A stretch of DNA of 64,000 nt from Caballeronia sp. TF1N1 (GCF_022878925.1 NZ_CP084629.1:620001-684000); one strand, 5' to 3'. Numbered from the stretch's first letter, positions 26,728 through 35,349 are shown. Numbers and translations are program-made. Notes: generated by a model from the letters alone, not told the origin.

Positions 26728-27693
26728 ATGTCGAAGTGGAGAAGTCTCGGATGCCTCGTGCTTTGCGTCAGCGCCTTCATGACGACGGACGCGGCATTCG
26801 CCCGCGCGCCGATGGTCGGCACGCAAGGGCCGGGCTTTTATCGCCTGATGCTCGGGCAATTCGAAGTCACGGCGCTGTCCGACGGCACGCATCCTTTTCC
26901 CATCGATACGGTGGTGGAGGGTGTATCGAAGAAGGAAATCGCCGAGGACTTGCGGCGCGATTTCCTCGATGCGCCGGTTCAAGGCTCGATCAACGCGTTC
27001 CTCGTCAACACGGGCGCGAAGCTGATTCTGATCGACTCCGGCGCGGGCGTGTTGTACGGCGCGTGCTGCGGCCGGATGATGGCGAACCTGCGGGCGGCGG
27101 GGTATCGGCCGGAAGACGTAGATGAGATTCTGCTCACGCATCTGCATAAGGATCACGTGGGCGGCGTCATCGTCGATGGCGCGATGGCGTTTCCAAACGC
27201 CGTGCTGCGCGTAAACCGGACCGAGGCGGACTACTGGCTCGATGCCGCGAACAAGCCGAAGGCGCCTGCGTTTCTCTCGACTTTCTTCGATGCCGCGAGC
27301 GCATCCGTCGCGCCTTACGTGGCGGCGGGCCGTTTCGTGCCGTTCTCGGGCGATGTCGAACTCGAACCCGGCATTCGCGCCATCGCGACGCCGGGTCATA
27401 CGCCGGGACACACGACGTATCGCATCGAAAGCGGCGGCAAGACGATGCTCGCGTGGGGCGACGTGATCCACGTGGCGAGCATTCAGTTGCGCAATCCGCA
27501 GGCGTTTGTCGAGTACGACACCGATGCACCGGCCGCGCGCCGTTCGCGCCGCGCCGCGCTCGATCTCGTGGCGCGCGAGGGCGATCTCGTGGCGGCGGCG
27601 CACATCGCGTTTCCGGGTTTGGGACATGTGAGAAAGGAGGGCGCCCGCTACGAGTGGGTGCCCGTCAACTACGAAGGCGATCCGGGCCATTGA
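26728..27693 (+). CDS. exported metallo-beta-lactamase-fold hydrolase
   Basis: The product is 321 residues from ATG 26728, chosen because AAGGGA lies 7 nt upstream; a GTG at 26707 is less likely. A Sec signal (SLGCLVLCVSAFMTTDAAFA) precedes the MBL fold. The motif HLHKDHVGG supplies the first metal site, ATPGHTPGHTTY the next His, and WGDVIHVAS and AAHIAFPGLGH the last ligands. The layout resembles quorum-lactonase-like and AttM/beta-lactamase-like periplasmic hydrolases. No substrate can be named. It is followed 33 nt later by the DUF3331 gene. Confidence 0.83.
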   Translation: MSKWRSLGCLVLCVSAFMTTDAAFARAPMVGTQGPGFYRLMLGQFEVTALSDGTHPFPIDTVVEGVSKKEIAEDLRRDFLDAPVQGSINAFLVNTGAKLILIDSGAGVLYGACCGRMMANLRAAGYRPEDVDEILLTHLHKDHVGGVIVDGAMAFPNAVLRVNRTEADYWLDAANKPKAPAFLSTFFDAASASVAPYVAAGRFVPFSGDVELEPGIRAIATPGHTPGHTTYRIESGGKTMLAWGDVIHVASIQLRNPQAFVEYDTDAPAARRSRRAALDLVAREGDLVAAAHIAFPGLGHVRKEGARYEWVPVNYEGDPGH

Positions 27694-27726
27694 CGCGCCC
27701 GGCGCCTGACCACGCGGAGATGCGCG

Positions 27727-28170
27727 ATGCCAGAAGCCCTCGTAGCAGAACGTAGAACCCTGCCGCCACGTGCCGCAAGAGGGGCGGAGGTGATCGCGAA
27801 TCTCACGCGCGGCGCGGTCTGGACGCATGTGATCGATGCGCTGCAAGGCGGCAACGACATGGCGCATCGTGCGGCGCTGGAAGCCTTGAAGCGCATGCGC
27901 GGACGCGAGACGCAGCCGTTTGCGGACCATGCGCGCATCGAGGTGCTGGAGCGCCTGTCGTCGAGAACCATCGCGATTCTCTGGCAGGACGCGACGCGTT
28001 GCCGCTATGCGGATCAGGTCTGGGTGCGTTGCCAGGCGCGCAAGATTGGCCGTTGCGCGCTCACGGGCGCGGGGATCGTGCGTGGCGATATCGTCTACAA
28101 GCCGCAACGGCGCAGCGCTTCGTTGGGCAATGCACGCGCCATGATCTTGGCTTCCGCGTTGCCCGACTAG
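27727..28170 (+). CDS. DUF3331 protein
   Basis: The product is 147 residues. The C-terminal half has the DUF3331 pattern: RTIAILWQDATRCRYADQVWVRCQARKIGRCALTGAGIVRGDIVYKPQ, with two Cys that could form a metal or redox site. This family is found almost only in Burkholderia-type genomes and has no known function. GGAG precedes the ATG. It probably shares a transcript with the MBL-fold gene. Confidence 0.75.
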   Translation: MPEALVAERRTLPPRAARGAEVIANLTRGAVWTHVIDALQGGNDMAHRAALEALKRMRGRETQPFADHARIEVLERLSSRTIAILWQDATRCRYADQVWVRCQARKIGRCALTGAGIVRGDIVYKPQRRSASLGNARAMILASALPD

Positions 28171-28184
28171 GTTCGACGCTGCGC

Positions 28185-28210
28185 CGCATGTGCAAAACGC
28201 ATGTGCAAAA
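28185..28210 (+). repeat. perfect 13-bp tandem repeat upstream of a regulator gene
   Basis: CGCATGTGCAAAA occurs twice head-to-tail (28185-28197, 28198-28210), 140 bp before the winged-helix/ATPase gene at 28350. Tandem sites of this kind suit a winged-helix dimer, so it may be that protein's own operator. The rest of the gap 28171-28349 shows no further clear element. Confidence 0.4.
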
Positions 28211-28349
28211 TTATTGAACGATAAGCCCGGTTTTTTCCAAACATGGGAGAAGGCGGGTGCTCTATGCTTCGGGGGCACTTTCCAGGCGCCAGAATTTTGG
28301 GTGCGGCACCGGGGCTACGTTCAAACCTTCATATGCTGGACCATTGCGC

Positions 28350-31259
28350 ATGATTCGCATCGGACCGCTTCAGGTGGATCTCGAGCGTCGGCAATTGCTG
28401 CTCGATGACGAACCTGTTCGACTCGGAAGCCGTGCGTTCGATATTCTCGCCGTGCTCGTGGCCGCCGACGGCGCGCTCGTCTCGAAGAACGACCTGCTCG
28501 CGGCGGTATGGCCGGATACGCTCGTCGAAGAGAACAATCTGCAGGTGCACATGTCGGCGCTGCGCAAGGTGCTGGGCGCGAACCGCGTGCTGATCCAGAC
28601 CGTCTCGGGACGCGGTTACCGGCTCGTCAGGACGAGGCAACCGGCCGATGCGCCCACGAGCGTCGCCAACGCCGGCGTTGCACACAACCTGCCTTCGAAT
28701 ACCTCCCCGCTCGTCGGACGCGATACCGCCATCGCCGATATCCTGCTCGCGCTCGAAGCGGCGCGGCATGTGACGCTGATCGGCGCGGGCGGGATCGGCA
28801 AGACGCGGCTTGCCATCGAAGCCGGACGGCGCTCGCTCGACCGCTTCCCCGACGGCGTGTATCTCGTTTCGCTTTCGCCCGCGCAAGATTTGCCAAGCGT
28901 GCTGGCGGCGTTCACCGGCACGCTTCGCATCAATCCGGCGGCGGGGTCGCGCTCGCTTGCCGTCATCGCGCAGGAATTGCGCGAGCGCCGCATGCTCGTC
29001 CTGCTCGATAACTGCGAACACGTTCTCACGCCTGCGGCGAGTCTCGCCGATGCGCTTTGCACGGTGAGCGATTCCATTCGCGTGCTGGCCACGAGCCGCG
29101 AACCGCTCAAGGTGGTGAGCGAGCATCTTTACTGGGTCGCGCCACTCAGCGTGCCCGCGCCAAGCGCCTCGGGCGTCGACATAAAGCGATGCAGCGCCGT
29201 GCAACTGTTTCTGGCTCGCGCGCGCGCCATCGACCTGCGCTTTTCGTGCGATGAACGCAGTATGGAACTCATCGGCACCGTTTGCCGGCGGCTGGACGGC
29301 ATACCGCTCGCCATCGAACTGGCTGCATCGCGCGCCACGATACTCGGTGTCGAAACGCTTGCGGCGCATCTCGATGACCGCTTTCGCATGCTCACCGGCG
29401 GCAATCGCACGGCGCTGCCACGGCATCAGACCTTGCGCGCGACGCTCGACTGGAGCCACGCCTTACTCGATGACGCCGAACGCACGACCCTGCGCCGCCT
29501 CGGCATTTTCGTGGCGGACTTTTCGATGGAAGCGGCGGTCGCCATCGTCGGCGACGATGCATTGCGCGAGTTCGATGTGATCGCGGCGGTATCGGGACTC
29601 GTGGAGAAATCGCTCGTCGCACGGCAGACGGGGAATGGCCGCGCGGCGTATCGTCTGCTGGAATCGACGCGCGCCTATGCTTTGCAAAAACTCGATGACA
29701 ACGGCGAGCGGCAACGCGTATCGCTCGGTCACGCCAATCATTTCGCGAGCCTTTTGAACGACGACGCGCAGCATGGCGGCGGACATCACTCCGAAGGTTG
29801 GCAACGGCGCATGCGCGACATGCTCGGCGACCTGCGCGCCGCGCTGACATGGACGCTTTCGCCCAAAGGCGATGCCATTTTGGCGGAAACGCTGTGCGTG
29901 AAATTCGTCTCGCTGCTGTTCGAACTTTCGCTCGTCGAGGAATGCTGCGTGTGGGCGCGGCGCTCGCTTGCCGCGCTGCAAACCGGACGCGAGGCGGAAG
30001 CTTTCTCGCATCGCTGCATGCGCGTGCGGATGCGTCTGCAGGCGGCGCTTGCTGCCGCGCTCGTCTATGTGCATGGTCCGGACAAGGAGACTCGCGCGTT
30101 GTGGTCGGAAGTGCTGGCGTTGTCGCTGGCGCTGGCGGATCGCGTCTTCGAGGCGCGCGCGCTCTGGGGCATGTGGAACGCGAGCCAAAGCGCGGGCGAA
30201 GTGCGCAGCGCGTTGTCGTTCGCCCGGCGCTTCGCGGCACTCGCCGCCGATTCGCAGACCACCGACGCCGAGCCGGAATCGACCGATGTGCTGCTCGGCT
30301 ACCGGCTGCTCGGCATTGCTTCCCACTATGCGGGCGAACAGGCGAAGGCGCGGGCATCGCTCGAACACTTTCTGCAGCATGCGGCGCGCTTGCAGACGCG
30401 TATGCCGCTTGGGAGATCGGTCGATCAGCGGATCGTCGGGGAGGCCACGCTTGCTCGCGTGCTCTGGCTGCAAGGCGCGCGCGACGAGGCGCGGCGGTTG
30501 GCCGAAGCGTGCGTCGTGGATGCATGCGCCGCCGAGCAGGCTATCGTGACCGCTTATGTGCTGATCGAAGCGCGCATCCCGCTGGCGTTGCTCTCGCGCG
30601 AACGGGAGGCGGCGCGGCAGGCTATCGACATGCTGCTTCGGATTTCGATGCGCACGGGTTTGAACGTTGCGCAGGCGTGCGGCGCGGCATTCGACGCGTA
30701 CCTGATTTCGCTCGATGACATCACGCCCGACGTCCTTCAAGCGTTCGACGCGGCCTTGAAGGAACTCGATACGCTCGGCTTCAACGCGCCGCGCTCCATG
30801 CTTGCCGCGCAATATGCGCGTGCGCTCGGGCAGGCGGGACAGCACGGCGAAGCCATCGACACGACCGTGCGCGCGCTCAAGCGTTGCAACGACAACGGCG
30901 ACGCGTGGTATGCGAGCGAACTCTTGCGCACGCAGGGCGAGCTTCTGCTGATGGGGCCGCCGAGCGAGGCCGTGTCGCTCGATGCGGAAGTCTGCTTTGC
31001 GTCCGCGCTGGAAACGGCGTCGATGCAGGATAGCGATTCGTTCTATCTGACCGCGGCCACGAGCTACGCGCGTCACTTGCATGTGAGCGGCCGCAATGCG
31101 CAGGCCGTGACGGTGCTGGAAACGGCGTGCGCGCGCTTTTCGCAATGGCGCGAGTGGGACGATTTTCGCGCGGCGTTGCGCCTTTTGAACACGCTCAAGA
31201 CCGCGTGCGATTCAGCGGATTCGGCGGATTCCGCGGATTCGAGGGAAGCGAGGCGCTGA
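28350..31259 (+). CDS. winged-helix / ATPase / helical-repeat regulator (long form)
   Basis: The product is 969 residues from ATG 28350 (MIRIGPLQVDLERRQ). The winged helix spans ~1-100 ([36 protein letters not shown]). The STAND-type ATPase has Walker [16 protein letters not shown], a Walker-B LVLLDNCEHV, TSREPLK and [14 protein letters not shown] ~500-residue alpha-helical TPR-like region follows, and the end is a DSA-repeat tail. The architecture is that of large ligand-sensing regulators related to AfsR/MalT. Paralogs lie at 4578-6050 and 59763-61553. Its promoter carries a 13-bp tandem repeat rather than TTAA boxes. Its target genes are unknown. Confidence 0.85.
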   Translation: MIRIGPLQVDLERRQLLLDDEPVRLGSRAFDILAVLVAADGALVSKNDLLAAVWPDTLVEENNLQVHMSALRKVLGANRVLIQTVSGRGYRLVRTRQPADAPTSVANAGVAHNLPSNTSPLVGRDTAIADILLALEAARHVTLIGAGGIGKTRLAIEAGRRSLDRFPDGVYLVSLSPAQDLPSVLAAFTGTLRINPAAGSRSLAVIAQELRERRMLVLLDNCEHVLTPAASLADALCTVSDSIRVLATSREPLKVVSEHLYWVAPLSVPAPSASGVDIKRCSAVQLFLARARAIDLRFSCDERSMELIGTVCRRLDGIPLAIELAASRATILGVETLAAHLDDRFRMLTGGNRTALPRHQTLRATLDWSHALLDDAERTTLRRLGIFVADFSMEAAVAIVGDDALREFDVIAAVSGLVEKSLVARQTGNGRAAYRLLESTRAYALQKLDDNGERQRVSLGHANHFASLLNDDAQHGGGHHSEGWQRRMRDMLGDLRAALTWTLSPKGDAILAETLCVKFVSLLFELSLVEECCVWARRSLAALQTGREAEAFSHRCMRVRMRLQAALAAALVYVHGPDKETRALWSEVLALSLALADRVFEARALWGMWNASQSAGEVRSALSFARRFAALAADSQTTDAEPESTDVLLGYRLLGIASHYAGEQAKARASLEHFLQHAARLQTRMPLGRSVDQRIVGEATLARVLWLQGARDEARRLAEACVVDACAAEQAIVTAYVLIEARIPLALLSREREAARQAIDMLLRISMRTGLNVAQACGAAFDAYLISLDDITPDVLQAFDAALKELDTLGFNAPRSMLAAQYARALGQAGQHGEAIDTTVRALKRCNDNGDAWYASELLRTQGELLLMGPPSEAVSLDAEVCFASALETASMQDSDSFYLTAATSYARHLHVSGRNAQAVTVLETACARFSQWREWDDFRAALRLLNTLKTACDSADSADSADSREARR
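31209..31244 (+). repeat. 9-bp coding repeats (Asp-Ser-Ala) at gene end
   Basis: Four copies of a 9-mer GATTC(A/G/C)GCG, the last one degenerate, encode DSADSADSADSRE at the C-terminus of the 969-aa regulator. The tract is likely prone to slippage and its length may vary between strains. Confidence 0.6.
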
Positions 31260-31427
31260 GTCATCTGCTTGCTCTGGCGCGCGAGTTGGACAAACTTGTG
31301 CGCGGCTCTGCGCCCTCTGAATACGCTAAGAACGCGTTCGATTCGGCGCATTCGATGGAAGGCGGCGTTGAGCCGATCTCACGCGAGCGCCATGCGGCGA
31401 TGCGTCCGCCGCACGCCTTTCAGAACC

Positions 31428-31635
31428 GCATCGCCATCACGCGGCCGCGATGCGTTGATGCGCGGCGTCGTCGATCAGGTCCGGGCGGTCGAGCTGATCG
31501 ACCCACCATTGCAGCGCGCGTCCGACGCGATCGCTGCGCCACGCGAGATAGAAGTACGTGATATCTCGCATGCCGATGACTTCCTTGCTGACGAGCGTGC
31601 CGCGCCGGAGATGTTCATCGGCGAGACATTCGGGA
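31428..31635. repeat. 208-bp direct repeat, left copy
   Basis: It matches 33687-33894 with three mismatches and no gaps. The matching stretch covers the last ~66 codons and stop of a LysR gene plus 9 bp beyond it. The two copies flank the AT-rich bacteriocin islet. Confidence 0.9.
31437..31635 (-). pseudogene. orphan 3' fragment of a LysR gene
   Basis: Codons read from 31635 down to the TGA at 31437-31439 encode the same C-terminus as the intact LysR at 33696-34616 (ending in AAHQRIAAA). Of the three differences one is silent and two are conservative (Ile/Val, Glu/Asp). The fragment was thus shaped as coding sequence in a whole gene and is not an error-prone copy. It has no start and is cut off abruptly at 31635, where AT-rich DNA begins. 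Confidence 0.8.
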
Positions 31636-32046
31636 TCGAAGCACGCACGCTAACTGATAAGTAAAAGATCGATTTGTTGGCCTTAAAGCGGCTCTTTCCA
31701 ATTAGACGCTGACACCCGACATACATACTAATGTTTTAACCAACAAATTCGCTTGCATTCAATGAGCGCCATCAATTAAGCGGGAAATATTTTGGCTGAA
31801 AAAATAAGACAAACCTCATGGTAGTGATTGGAGTTTGTGCTTTATTATTTTTCTGCCTTAGCATTGGCGCATACAAAGATTGTAGATGCTGACATCATAA
31901 AATTCGAAACAACGAATCATTAAAAAGCCCTCTTATTTTAGCTGGCTGAAGATGATTAAGTCGCAGGAGAGCACACCTCGGATTACGCGGTTTTAATCGA
32001 CATAAGTAAAGCCGTTTTGTCGTGTTGTTTTGACGAGCAACATGAC

Positions 32047-32062
32047 CCACGCATATGCGTGG
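32047..32062. repeat. 16-bp perfect palindrome in the islet leader
   Basis: CCACGCATATGCGTGG is a perfect palindrome 139 bp upstream of the bacteriocin start, in AT-rich DNA. It is a candidate operator for control of the toxin. It does not match the CTGT-N8-ACAG SOS box. Confidence 0.35.
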
Positions 32063-32200
32063 TGATTTTAAATGTTCAATTCTTCGGAATGAAATTAATA
32101 CGGCAATAATCTTACCGAAATGTAGTAAGCGCCGTCTACGGATCGCTTATTCTCGCGATAAGACAACGCAATAAATTCATTTCGATCATAGAGGCAACCT

Positions 32201-33280
32201 TTGAAAGAACAGAAAGTCAGTCTACCTGAATACAGCTCAATGATTTTAGATTCGCTCAATCAAATCCCGGATAAAAATCGTCGAACCCTTGTGCTGGGAA
32301 GTGTTGCAGGTGCAGCCACTTCGCTATTTCCAGTAGCAAGGGTATTTGCTGCTCCAACAGTCGATTTAGGAATGCTACCGCCGATCATGGTGTATGCGAA
32401 TCCGCCTAAAGGGGATGCCTACTACGGTCTCGGGGGAAATGTTAACGGCCCACCGAGTCCCCCGCCGGGTTCACCGCCAACGAATCCTGACTTGCTTGCG
32501 GCAAATGTCATAGCCAATGGGGAAAGAGTCTTTGCCGCTGCGAATTCAGGCAATGCGTTAGCTGCGCTCGACGCATTCTTCCAAGGTCTTAGCGCGCGGT
32601 CAGCAGGCTATATTTTTGGACAAATCCAGTCGCTGGGCTTGTTTTCGCAATGGTTAGCGGCAGGAAACTATCAGCAGCTGATTAATGCGAATGCGTTTGG
32701 GTTTCTTCCAACCCAGGCGCAGTTTACCGCTACGATGTTCGGTTTGTATTACACGCAATCGCGAACGAAACCGCCTATTCAGGAGTTCCAATTCTACGGT
32801 ACACCGTTGATGGACATCGCAGCGATCTACTATTGGATTGCTGGTAACGGGCAAGCTAGGGCAATGAACATGCGATCGCTCAATTTAACGATGACGATCG
32901 ACGATTTCCAACCGATAAAGGATATTGTAAATAATCCTGCCATGGGGCCGGGAACATATCCTATTTCGGCGGCGTTTAGCACGAATCTCTTTAATCATGC
33001 GCCGACCAATCTTTGGGCTGCGGGCGTGCTGGGTCGCGTCGGAGGGCAGGTCAGTGGAACCTTGGTTCTAACATCTTCAAACACCTATACATTCACCGGC
33101 GATTTTGTTTTTGCACCCGACGCGTTCGACGCCGATAGTTCACACCGGCCATTTCCCCAAGAGGCCCTGACTACCTTCCTCAGGGCAATTGGCAACCTCT
33201 TCGACGCCAAAACCTATATCATCAATTTCGTGGGATCTCAGTCGGTTTCAATTTCCGGAACACGTCAGAACGGTCGCTAA
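32201..33280 (+). CDS. probable colicin-M-type (lipid II-degrading) bacteriocin with Tat-like leader
   Basis: The product is 359 residues from TTG 32201, which has AGAGG upstream; ATG 32240 is an alternative with no ribosome site. The C-terminus has a colicin-M-like signature. DAFDADSSHR (307-316) parallels the conserved D-x-Y-D-x5-H-R active site with Phe for Tyr and one residue less. The strand context TFTGDFVFAPD before it and INFVGSQSVSISG at the end also fits. Colicin M cleaves the lipid II carrier in the periplasm. The N-terminus has NRRTLVLGSVAGAATSLFP (Arg27-Arg28), a twin-arginine-type export signal followed by AAP, and a Pro-rich linker near residues 80-95. This would place the toxin in the producer's own periplasm. 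It is adjacent to a small membrane protein. The family call is from motif reading only. Confidence 0.55.
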   Translation: MKEQKVSLPEYSSMILDSLNQIPDKNRRTLVLGSVAGAATSLFPVARVFAAPTVDLGMLPPIMVYANPPKGDAYYGLGGNVNGPPSPPPGSPPTNPDLLAANVIANGERVFAAANSGNALAALDAFFQGLSARSAGYIFGQIQSLGLFSQWLAAGNYQQLINANAFGFLPTQAQFTATMFGLYYTQSRTKPPIQEFQFYGTPLMDIAAIYYWIAGNGQARAMNMRSLNLTMTIDDFQPIKDIVNNPAMGPGTYPISAAFSTNLFNHAPTNLWAAGVLGRVGGQVSGTLVLTSSNTYTFTGDFVFAPDAFDADSSHRPFPQEALTTFLRAIGNLFDAKTYIINFVGSQSVSISGTRQNGR

Positions 33281-33296
33281 TGTCACCTAATTCGAT

Positions 33297-33608
33297 ATGA
33301 ACTTCATCTGGGTAACTTTTTACGCCGTCGGATTGATGTATCCAGTGCTTCAGATAATCTACCTACGGCGCCAAAAGACGCGGCGGATGATTCTGGTATG
33401 GGCGGCCGCGGCATCGCTCGTAATTGCGGGCGGGACATTGACCGCTTGGACGGCGGTTGAAGCGCCTGAACTCAATGTCATTGCAGCATTAGGAATTGCC
33501 GTTGCCACTATCGGGGCCGCGTGGGGAAGCATTGGGCTGGTGATCAATCTATGTGTCTGGTTTTATAAGCGCATCAGACGATCTACGCGACCACCTGTAT
33601 GTCGCTAA
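33297..33608 (+). CDS. small three-helix membrane protein, candidate immunity protein
   Basis: The product is 103 residues with hydrophobic segments at about 3-23, 31-53 and 60-90 and a basic C-terminal end (YKRIRRSTRPP). It starts 16 nt after the probable bacteriocin and shares its AT-leaning composition. Immunity proteins of colicin-M-type toxins in pseudomonads can be integral inner-membrane proteins, so the position and topology fit protection of the producer's periplasm. No sequence family is recognised. The ribosome site is weak, suggesting coupling to the gene before it. Confidence 0.55.
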   Translation: MNFIWVTFYAVGLMYPVLQIIYLRRQKTRRMILVWAAAASLVIAGGTLTAWTAVEAPELNVIAALGIAVATIGAAWGSIGLVINLCVWFYKRIRRSTRPPVCR

Positions 33609-33686
33609 AGGGTTAAACCGTTTGACCGCAGTGCCTGTCTGTATGCAACTGTTCTTAACCCGCTGCCTCGCACGAAAGGAAGCCGT

Positions 33687-33894
33687 GCATCGCCATCACG
33701 CGGCCGCGATGCGTTGATGCGCGGCTTCATCGATCAGGTCCGGGCGGTCGAGCTGATCGACCCACCATTGCAGCGCGCGTCCGACGCGATCGCTGCGCCA
33801 CGCGAGATAGAAGTACGTGATATCTCGCATGCCGATGACTTCCTTGCTGATGAGCGTGCCGCGCCGGAGATGTTCATCGGCGAGACATTCGGGA
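33687..33894. repeat. 208-bp direct repeat, right copy
   Basis: This is the right partner of 31428-31635, with three mismatches. It lies at the 3' end of the intact LysR gene and extends 9 bp beyond the stop. The near-identity of the two copies and the islet between them are consistent with integration that restored the gene's 3' end. Confidence 0.9.
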
Positions 33895-34616
33895 ATGGTG
33901 CCGGCCGCGATGCCTTGCAACTGCGCGTGCAGTTTGGCTTCGAGCGACGGCACGGTGAGCACTTCCTGATTCGGCCCGATGGCGATGGTGCGCGGCGCGA
34001 GTTCACGCGAGGTATCGCCGATGGCAACGGCGCGGTGCTGCGCAACGGTATCGGCGGAAAGCGGCGCTTTTGCCGACGCGAGCGGATGATTGGGCGCGAC
34101 CACGAACACATGCTTGAGCGAGCCGATTGGCTTGGCGATGAGATCGGGAATGAGCGGCGGCTCGCCTGCCGCGCCGACGACGAGATCCGCGCGGCGCGTG
34201 AGCAGCGCGTCCCACGAACCGCCGAGCACTTCCTTGGAGAGCACGAGGCGCGTGTCGAGCTTGAGACTGTAGAAGGCGCTGACGGGCTTCCACAACATGT
34301 CGAACGGAATGATTTCGTCGATGCCGAGCCGCAGTTCCGTTTCCCAGCCGTGCTGCACGCGTTTGGCTTTGCGTTCGAGATCGGCGGCGGCTTCGAGCAA
34401 ACGGCGGCCTTCATCGACGACGAGGCGTCCTGCCTGCGTGAGCGTCGCGCGCCGCCCGGTGCGGTCGAAGAGCGTCACACCGAGATCGAGTTCCAGCTTC
34501 TGAACAAGATACGTCAGCGACGAGGGGACTTTGTGAAGCGCTTCCGCCGCTTTTGCGAAGGTTCCGGTGCGGTCGATGGCGTCGAGGGCCTGGAGGACTT
34601 CGAAGGAGAGGTTCAT
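33696..34616 (-). CDS. LysR-family transcriptional regulator next to SDR gene
   Basis: The product is 306 residues from ATG 34616 (MNLSFEVLQALDAID); the longer open frame overlaps the SDR gene and lacks the normal N-terminus. The winged helix is at 1-60, with LTYLVQKLELDLGVTLFDRTGRR, then the effector domain with IPFDMLWKPVSAF. It lies just downstream of the SDR gene on the same strand. Its last 66 codons are duplicated at 31437-31635, and the join may mark a recombination point inside the gene, so residues ~240-306 may come from another strain. Confidence 0.85.
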   Translation of the reverse strand: MNLSFEVLQALDAIDRTGTFAKAAEALHKVPSSLTYLVQKLELDLGVTLFDRTGRRATLTQAGRLVVDEGRRLLEAAADLERKAKRVQHGWETELRLGIDEIIPFDMLWKPVSAFYSLKLDTRLVLSKEVLGGSWDALLTRRADLVVGAAGEPPLIPDLIAKPIGSLKHVFVVAPNHPLASAKAPLSADTVAQHRAVAIGDTSRELAPRTIAIGPNQEVLTVPSLEAKLHAQLQGIAAGTIPECLADEHLRRGTLISKEVIGMRDITYFYLAWRSDRVGRALQWWVDQLDRPDLIDEAAHQRIAAA

Positions 34617-34647
34617 GGGGAGCGTCGGTATCGAAAGGAAAATCCCC

Positions 34648-35349
34648 TCAAAACGTCTCCACCCAAGGCCGAACCTCGATCTCCCAAGACCACGCACTGC
34701 GATGCTGTCGCAGCAAATCCAGATAAGTTTGCGCGATGGCATCCGGATCGAGCGTGCTGTCGGGCTTGTCCACGGGATCAGGCCGATGCTCCGCCCGCAC
34801 GCCGCCATCGACGACGATATGCGCGACATGAATGCCCTTCGGCGCCAGTTCGCGCGCCGCGCTCTGCGCAAGACCGCGTAGCGCGAACTTGCCCATCGCG
34901 AAAGGCGCGGACAGCGCAAAGCCCTTGATACCCGCTGTCGCGCCCGTCAGCAGAATGGCGCCTTTGCCCGCCGGCGTCATGCGCTTCGCCGCTGCCTGCA
35001 CCGCGTAGAACGCGCCCAACGCCGTGACGCCGAGCGCTTTCCCGACCTCCGCCGGATCGAGTTCTGCGATGGGACCGCGCACTCGCCCGCTCGCGTTGTA
35101 CACGACGATCTCCGGCGCGCCGATGCGCGCTTCGGTTTCCGCAAGGAGCCGCTCGACCTGAGCGGGATCGGCGGCATCGACGGTCAGGGCGATGGCGCCG
35201 GTTTCATCGACGAGCGGCTTCAGCTTGTCGATGTTGCGCGCGGCAATCACGACCGGCAGACCGGCGTCGCGCAAAAGCCGGGTGAGCGATCCGCTGATGC
35301 CGGAGCCCGCTCCGATGATCAACGCGTTGCGGTAGGGCATCTCGGTCAT
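34648..35349 (-). CDS. short-chain dehydrogenase/reductase
   Basis: The product is 233 residues from ATG 35349 (MTEMPYRNALIIGAGSGISG). It has an SDR-type dinucleotide motif GAGSGIS near residue 13 and the NAS-like YNASGRV segment. The usual catalytic Y-x-x-x-K is not clean: the region after LLTGATAGIKGFALSAPFAMGKFALRGL has F-A-M-G-K, with Phe in place of Tyr. This may be a divergent or inactive SDR. It lies upstream of the LysR gene on the same strand with a 31-nt gap. Confidence 0.8.
   Translation of the reverse strand: MTEMPYRNALIIGAGSGISGSLTRLLRDAGLPVVIAARNIDKLKPLVDETGAIALTVDAADPAQVERLLAETEARIGAPEIVVYNASGRVRGPIAELDPAEVGKALGVTALGAFYAVQAAAKRMTPAGKGAILLTGATAGIKGFALSAPFAMGKFALRGLAQSAARELAPKGIHVAHIVVDGGVRAEHRPDPVDKPDSTLDPDAIAQTYLDLLRQHRSAWSWEIEVRPWVETF

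Larger units (their letters stand above)
31636..33686. other. AT-rich islet with bacteriocin-type genes
   Basis: This stretch is plainly richer in A/T than everything around it and has different codon choice, pointing to transfer. It holds two genes (32201-33280, 33297-33608) and a 560-bp leader (31636-32200) in which I see no gene. The leader has a 16-bp perfect palindrome at 32047-32062 and a 9-bp inverted pair at 31672-31680 and 31740-31748. No integrase, transposase or tRNA is present. The 208-bp repeat lies at both ends. Confidence 0.7.

Noticed and set aside
31672..31748. 9-bp inverted pair ATTTGTTGG / CCAACAAAT as possible ends of an insertion sequence
   Set aside because: Only 59 bp lie between the arms, no transposase remnant is present and no target duplication is visible.
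31636..32200. SOS (LexA) box for the bacteriocin
   Set aside because: No CTGT-N8-ACAG-like site was found in the leader; only the 16-bp palindrome stands out.
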